Positions 58,688 to 64,000 of a DNA stretch of 64,000 bases are shown here, piece by piece. Origin of the DNA: Salvelinus alpinus. Lineage: Eukaryota > Chordata > Actinopteri > Salmoniformes > Salmonidae. The translations under genes and the position numbers were made by a program. Location: the NCBI RefSeq assembly GCF_045679555.1, contig NC_092120.1, positions 13,753,805 through 13,817,804 of the forward strand, given 5' to 3'. Position 1 is the stretch's first letter. Every line of letters begins with the position of its first letter. The notes beneath the pieces were generated by a model, which searched no databases, was not told the origin of the DNA, and saw nothing but the letters and a program-made list of their open reading frames with translations.

Positions 58688-58841
58688 GGGCTGAAACTTG
58701 GCTGCCAAAGTTGTGGTATTGCTGAGTGGGAGATAGGCCTAGCTTGGGTCAGGTCACAGTATGTGCTCAAAATATAATCAAAAGTAGACTCGCACAATTT
58801 AAACCACTATGTATCATACTGCTAGAGGTGTAAAAATCCAG

Positions 58842-58905
58842 ATTTTTATTTATTTAACTAGTCAAGTCCGTTAACAACAAATTCTTATTTACAATGACGG
58901 CCTAC
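58842..58905 (-). mobile_element. RSg-1/HpaI-type tail fragment
   Basis: The reverse complement reads GTAGGCCGTCATTGTAAATA AGAATTTGTTG and ends GACTAGTTAAATAAATAAA, the shared LINE/SINE tail. Confidence 0.75.
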
Positions 58906-59499
58906 ACATTATGTGAATGATAATGTAGCATTGGCCTAACAGTTTTAAATTCTGTTAAGTTGACCAACCACTGGAAATGACTGATTTTTGATTGAACCTG
59001 TGGCTAAATTATTTTTTCACAGAGTTCCCTTTAACATGGTCCCTCCATTGTTTGATGGCTATCAATTATCTTCTGTATCTTGTTGCCAAAACCACAGCTC
59101 AGAGCATGTCCCTGATTTTAGTGATCGTCCAAGAAAAATGTAGGCCTAGGATTTTTCCAGCTGTCCACTGCAAATAAATCGATCTTCTGATCTGGTCCAG
59201 GCAGAACAGGAGTAGCAATACGTTCTCTTTCAATTCAGATGCTCCATATTTCAAGGGGAGCCTTATACTTCTACTTAGTTAGCTTAGGAATCCCTTGCAG
59301 CAATTTTTTTTCTTCCCTTTTCTCAAGACCAGGGTTATTTGTCGATATTGAGTAGTTTACATGACACCAGCCTACACCAGTTTATGATGCCTGATCTTTC
59401 TTGCATCCTAGCGCTAACCAAACCCTGTTGAATGTGAAATGTCACTGGTCTCATAGACTAGATATAACATGGTAAGTGTAAATCCATCCTGGACACTGA
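58906..59499. other. PLCL intron 1, unannotated
   Basis: Nothing recognised. Confidence 0.4.
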
Positions 59500-59990
59500 A
59501 ATTGGAATGATATGTTACGTTTGCTATGGTTACATTAGATGGAAGATTACTTGAGGCAAAAACAAAAGGAGGGTTTGTATGGTCGGGGTGGGTGTATAAC
59601 GTGAATGTCTTGCAACGCAAAGGTTGTGTGTTCGAATCTCATCATGGACATGTTTAGCATTTTAGCAAAATGTGCTATTTTGCAACTACTTTTTAGCTAC
59701 TTTGCAACTACTTAGCATGTTAGTGAACCCTTCTTCAAACCTTAACCCTCTTAGCTAACCCTAACCTAACTCCTAACCTTGACCCCTAACATCTAGCAAC
59801 CCAAAGGTTGTGTGTGAATCTCAAGGACAATTTTTGCTAATTAACAGCGTTGTTACTTCTTAGCATGTTATCTAACCCTTTCCCTAACCTTAACCCTTTT
59901 AGCTAACCCTGCCCTAACCTTGACTCCTAACTCTAGCCACTTAACTAACGTTAGCCACAACAAATTTGTAACATATCATACGAAATGGAT
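59500..59990. repeat. Possible MITE with tandem ~190-bp halves and CCCTAA-like words
   Basis: The ends GGAATGATATGTTACGTTTG and CAAATTTGTAACATATCATACG are inverse copies. Inside, a segment starting GCAAC.CAAAGGTTGTGTG is present twice (59611 and 59796), each followed by AGCATGTTA..TAACCC and CTAACC-rich text. GGTTGTGTGTTCGAATCTC looks like a box B. Confidence 0.6.
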
Positions 59991-60034
59991 GATGGACATA
60001 CACCAAATAATACATATTATTCAAAAACATAAAA

Positions 60035-60115
60035 TATCATCATACCGTCCAATTAAAAAATAAAATAAAAATACCGTGGTATGATATTTTGGCCATATCA
60101 CTCAGTCCTACTTGA
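60035..60115. mobile_element. Fragment of a MITE ending near ACTCAGTCCTA
   Basis: The ACCGTGGTATGATATTTTGG CCATATCACTCAGTCCTA stretch resembles the end of a common fish repeat. Only one end is visible. Confidence 0.4.
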
Positions 60116-61617
60116 CTGCATCAAATCAATGTAGAGAAGATTGCTCAGTTAGCCAGCTAGCTATCTAGGTAATTGAGGCTACAATATGCTGCGCTCCCTG
60201 TCCTTGTAAACAATTAACATGGCATGGCCTGTTTGCAAGGAACTTGAAACATTGTCAACTATTAGCTTGGTCCGGCCCAAAGCTCCTGCTAGCGAACTAG
60301 TAACATTGCATAAAATATTCTGGGCTCTCAGTTTCCTGTGCCAGTGAGCGCTGGAGAGACACAACTGTAGGATATTTGCGGGATAAGAAGTAATCAGGTA
60401 GGCCTATTTTATGATATTTCCACCGGATCAGGGCAAGACATTTTTTCCCCCTTTCTGAATGTTTATCTAAAGGGATAGAGCTGGAAAGATTTTTCAAATA
60501 GGCTACATTGAGGAACTATTGTCATTCTCAATGGATGTAAAAACAGACTTCGTTTACTTGCCGTTTGAGGCGAAGAAAAAATTACTTTGAGAAATAGTAT
60601 TAGATCACCAAAGGGGCACATTTATAGGCCTGCATTTGCGTGCAAGCCAGGTAGCCTATAGGCTTACTTCTATGCGTAATCAGGTGTGTGTCCTTAGTCA
60701 AGATTGACAGGAGCGCTACAGTACAAACAAAAGACAATGAATAAATTGACAACTTGTAAATGGAATGAAATAAATCAGTGTAGCCTAGGTTGTGTGCTCT
60801 GCAAACAATGTGTCCACTCCTACAAGGATGATGGTAAGACTGTAGTAATAATATATTGAATGCATTAACAGAAATTACCTTAACCAAACAAACATTGTAG
60901 ATTAGAAATAGTGGGAATTAATGGTAAATGTACAACTGGTGATACTGGTGTGCCATCCCTATGGCCTCTGCAATGGATTAGTCCACTCAGACAGACGTGA
61001 ATCAGACTGGTGTCTCATGTGCCATACATATTTTTACAAATATTTTCCACTGCTCGACTAAAAATAAATATTGGTCGACCAACAGCCTATCGACCAAAAA
61101 ATCGACCAGTCGACTTAATGGGGTCAGCCCTAAAAGCTATGAAGTGAACATGGAGCAAATGGATTGTGGGAGCAATGCGTCATTAATCCTATAATTACTT
61201 ATCATTGTTGAAGGCTATATTATGATGGCTATTTCAGTTATCGGCCATCGGATGCAGGTAGGCATACTTAATTGTCACACATGCATTGTGCATCTTAATT
61301 TTTGTAATTAATATTTCACCATGCTATATCAATGGCTGCAAGAATGTTAGGAACTAAGCACTGCGGCAATATTTTGCCTCTGTTAAAATGAAAGAAGCTA
61401 GGCCTAGTATGCTGCGCAACATTTGCTGTCAGTGAAAAGCCGGAAACTATGTGTTGGCAAATAGAAAGTTCGAAAGCCAACCCATTTTCATGCCAAGCTA
61501 CTTGGTCATAGGTCTGTCTTTCATCAGAGGAGCAGTAGTACATTTTTAGGGAAGACCGCAGTAGTGGTGCATGGGTATAATCACTGGGGAAGCCAGAAAA
61601 AAAGCAATATTACAACC
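60116..61617. other. PLCL intron 1, mostly unannotated
   Basis: No exon recognised. A stretch at 61060-61130 (GGTCGACCAACAGCC...AAAAAATCGACCAGTCGACT...GGGGTCAGCCCTAA) looks like the end of another fish MITE. Confidence 0.4.
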
Positions 61618-61619
61618 TA

Positions 61620-63496
61620 CAGTTGAAGTCGAAAGTTTACATACACTTAGGTTGGAGTCATTAAAACTCGTTTTTCAACCACTCCACAAATTTCTTGTTA
61701 ACAAACTATAGTTTTGGCAAGTCGGTTAGGACAGCTACTTTGTGCATGACACAAGTAATTTTTCCAACAATTGTTTACAGACAGATTATTTCACTTATAG
61801 TTCACTGTATCACAATTCCAGTGGGTCAGAAGTTTACATACGCTAAGTTGACTGTGCCTTTAAACAGCTTGGAAAATTCCAGTAAATGATATTATGGCTT
61901 TAGAAGCTTCTGATAGGCTAATTGGCATCATTTGAGTCAATTGGAGGTGTACCTGTGGATGTATCAAGGCCTACCTTCAAACTCAGTGCCTCTTTGCTTG
62001 ACATCATGGGAAAATCAAAAGAAATCTAAATTGTAAGACTTCTACAAGTCTGATTCAACCTTGGGAGCAATTTCCAAATGCCTGAAGATACCATGTTTAT
62101 CTATACAAACAATAGTAAGCAAGTATAAGCACCATGGGACCACACAGCCGTCATACCACTCAGGAAGGAGATGCGTTCTGTCTCCTAGAGATGAACGTAC
62201 GTTGGTGCGAAAAGTGCAAATCAATCCCAGAACAACAGCAAAGGACCTTGTGAAGATGCTGGAGAAAACAGGTACAAAGTATCTATATCCACAGTAAAAC
62301 GAGTCCTATGCCGACAACCTGAAAGGTCGCTCAGTAAGGAAGAAGCCACTGCTCCAAAACCTCCATGAAAAAGCCAGACTACGGTTTGCAACTGCACATG
62401 GGGACAAAGATCGTACTTTTTGGAGAAATATCCTCTGGTCTGATGAAACAAAAATAGAACTGTTTAGCCATAATGACCATCGTTATGTTTGGAGGAAAAA
62501 GGGGGAGGCTTGTAAGCTGAAGACACCATCCCAACCATGAAGCACGGGGGTTGCAGCGTCATGTTGTGGGGGTGCTTTGCTGCAGGAGGGACTGGTGCAC
62601 TTCACAAAATAGATTGCAGCATGAGGCAGGAAAAGTATGTGGATATATTGAAGCAACATCTCAAGACATGGGTCAGGAAGTTAAAGCTTGGTCGCAAATG
62701 GGTCTTCCAAATGGACAATGACCCGACGCATACTTCCCAAAGCTGTGGCAAAATGGCTTAAGAACAACAAAGTCAAGGTATTTGAGTGGCCATCACTTTG
62801 ATCACATTGATGCTGCCACCCCCGTGCTTCACGGTTGGGGTGGTGTTCTTCAGCTTGCAAGCTTCCCACTTACATAACGATGGTCATTATGGCCAAACAG
62901 TTAATCTCTAGGAGACAGAATGCGTCTCCTTCCTGAGCGGTATGACGGCTGCATGGTCCCATGGTGTTTATACTTGCGTACTATTGTTTATACAGATGAA
63001 CGTGGTACCCTCAGGCATTTGGAAATTGCTCCCAAGGATGAACCAGACTTGTAGAGGTCTACAATTTATTTATTTTGGTCTTGGCTGATTTTATTTTTAT
63101 TTTACCATGATGTCAAGCAAAGAGGCACTGAGTTTGAAGGTAGGCCTTGAAATACATCCACAGGTACACCTCCAATTGACTCAAATGATGTCAATTAGCC
63201 TATCAGATGCTTCTAAAGCCATAATATAATTTTCTGGAATTTTCTAAGCTGTATAAAGGCACAGTCAACTTAGTGTATGTAAACTTCTGACCCACTGGAA
63301 TTGTGATACAGTGAACTATAAGTGAAATAATCTGTCTGTAACCAATTGTTGGAAAAATTACTTGTGTCATGCACAAAGTAGCTGTCCTAACCGACTTGCC
63401 AAAACTATAGTTTGTTAACAAGAAATTTGTGGAGTGGTTGAAAAACGAGTTTTAATGACTCCAACCTAAGTGTATGTAAACTTCTGACTTCAACTG
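61620..63496. mobile_element. Head-to-head composite of two Tss transposon halves
   Basis: The left copy (61620 to about 62798, plus) starts CAGTTGAAGTCGAAAGTTTA and stops after the catalytic core. The right copy (about 62799-63496, minus) reads outward to CTTCTGACTTCAACTG. The outer ~360-bp terminal-repeat regions form a long inverted repeat. TA precedes the left end (61618-61619), but TG follows the right end. Confidence 0.92.
62061..62794 (+). pseudogene. Tss transposase, left half of the composite
   Basis: Tc1-type DDE transposase. The N-terminal DNA-binding part 62061-62297 (GAISKCLKIPCLSIQTIV; SPRDERTLVRKVQINPRT) ends in an early stop after GTKYLYPQ. Later frames give [10 protein letters not shown] (near 62438, first Asp), [16 protein letters not shown] and KWVFQMDNDPTHTS, which keeps the middle Asp lost in the copy at 8010. 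The copy ends at about 62794, before the catalytic Glu. Not functional. Confidence 0.88.
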
Positions 63497-64000
63497 TGTA
63501 TTTTTTTCTCTTGCTTTGTCTGCTTTTTTCAATGTTATGTCTATCTCTAATAAGCTACCCAGGAGAGGGCTGAAAATAGCCCATATTATTATATGTAGCC
63601 TTAGAAATAAGGTTCATGAAATCAATAACTTGCTAACATCAGATAACATTCATATATTAGCCATTTCTGAGACTCACTTCGATAAATCATTTGATGATAC
63701 ATCAGTAGCAATACAAGGATATAACATTTATAGAAGAGACAGAAATGCGTATGGGGTAAGAGTTGCTGTATATATTCAGAGCCGTATCCCTGTAATGCTT
63801 AGAGAAGATCTTATGTCAAGTGTTATTGAAGTGTTGTGGTTGCAGGTTCACTTTGTACATCTAAAGACTTTTCTTTTGAGGTGTTGCTATAGGCCACCAA
63901 GTGCTAACAGTCAGTATCTAAATAATATGTGGGAAATGCTTGATAGTGTATGTGATGTAAACAGATCTACTTTCTTGGGGACCTGAATATTGACTGGTTT
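63497..64000 (+). mobile_element. 5' part of a LINE running off the window
   Basis: A new LINE family begins near 63500 directly after the Tss composite. Only its endonuclease start is inside the window. Confidence 0.82.
63516..63986 (+). pseudogene. LINE apurinic endonuclease, partial
   Basis: The frame reads LKIAHIIICSLRNKVHEI (the usual N-x-R of the family start, here with Ile for Asn), then ILAISETHFD (catalytic Glu), YNIYRRDRNAYGVRVAVYI, and CYRPPSAN, the conserved endonuclease block. The next expected motif is GDLNIDW: the DNA gives TTGGGGACCTGAATATTGAC at 63975-63994 in another frame, so a one-base frameshift lies near 63970. It would nick target DNA in an active element. The start is the first Met; the true start may be elsewhere. 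Confidence 0.8.

Noticed and set aside
59700..59950. Interstitial telomere repeat
   Set aside because: CCTAACC-like words are irregular, never a clean TTAGGG array, and fall inside a duplicated repeat unit.

Overview
The window reads as vertebrate DNA from a salmonid fish. The evidence is the repeat content: Tss-type Tc1 elements of the Sleeping Beauty lineage, other Tc1 families, HpaI/SmaI-type tRNA-derived SINEs, and LINEs whose 3' tails match the RSg-1/HpaI tail. No bacterial gene, rRNA gene or CRISPR array is present. Most open reading frames of 60-200 codons are fragments or antisense shadows of dead transposons. Family names are recalled from general knowledge; no database was searched.

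Layout. 1-5.5 kb is mostly unique, with microsatellites and a possible minus-strand 5'UTR exon at 4482-4990. 5.5-16 kb holds a hAT-type MITE, a truncated LINE, an almost full-length but dead Tss transposon, a 5'-truncated LINE with an uninterrupted 516-codon reverse transcriptase frame, and a decayed L1-like LINE split by a MITE that itself carries a Tc1 derivative. 16.15-37.14 kb is a tandem array of four units and a partial fifth (about 4.2-4.4 kb each when filled). Each unit ends in the 3' part of a Tc1 transposon. Units 2-4 carry, at one shared TA site, an intron-containing IS630/Tc1-like transposon whose transposase is broken by a 47-bp coding minisatellite of 10, 12 and 23 copies. Unit 1 has the empty site. 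RSg-1-like LINEs, a solo LTR and SINE pieces are nested in the array.

38.2-44.7 kb holds a plus-strand cysteine-rich secretory protein (CRISP) gene: TATA box, non-coding exon 1, signal peptide exon, CAP domain and a ten-cysteine C-terminal domain. Its introns are loaded with Tc1 copies and MITEs. One exon junction does not keep phase.

45.4-51.7 kb is a mosaic of a Tc1 derivative, a SINE split by an inverted-repeat element, and a LINE inserted in another LINE. At 53324-53584 lies the first coding exon of a phospholipase C-like gene (PLCL1/PLCL2, PRIP type), plus strand, ending in PRRSSIIK and a GTAAGT donor. Its first intron runs off the right edge and holds SINEs, MITEs, an LTR fragment, a head-to-head Tss composite and the 5' part of another LINE.

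The two host genes are separate and on the same strand. The array left of the CRISP gene is the most unusual structure. It records the order of insertion, duplication and recombination, and shows a coding minisatellite expanding inside a transposase gene.
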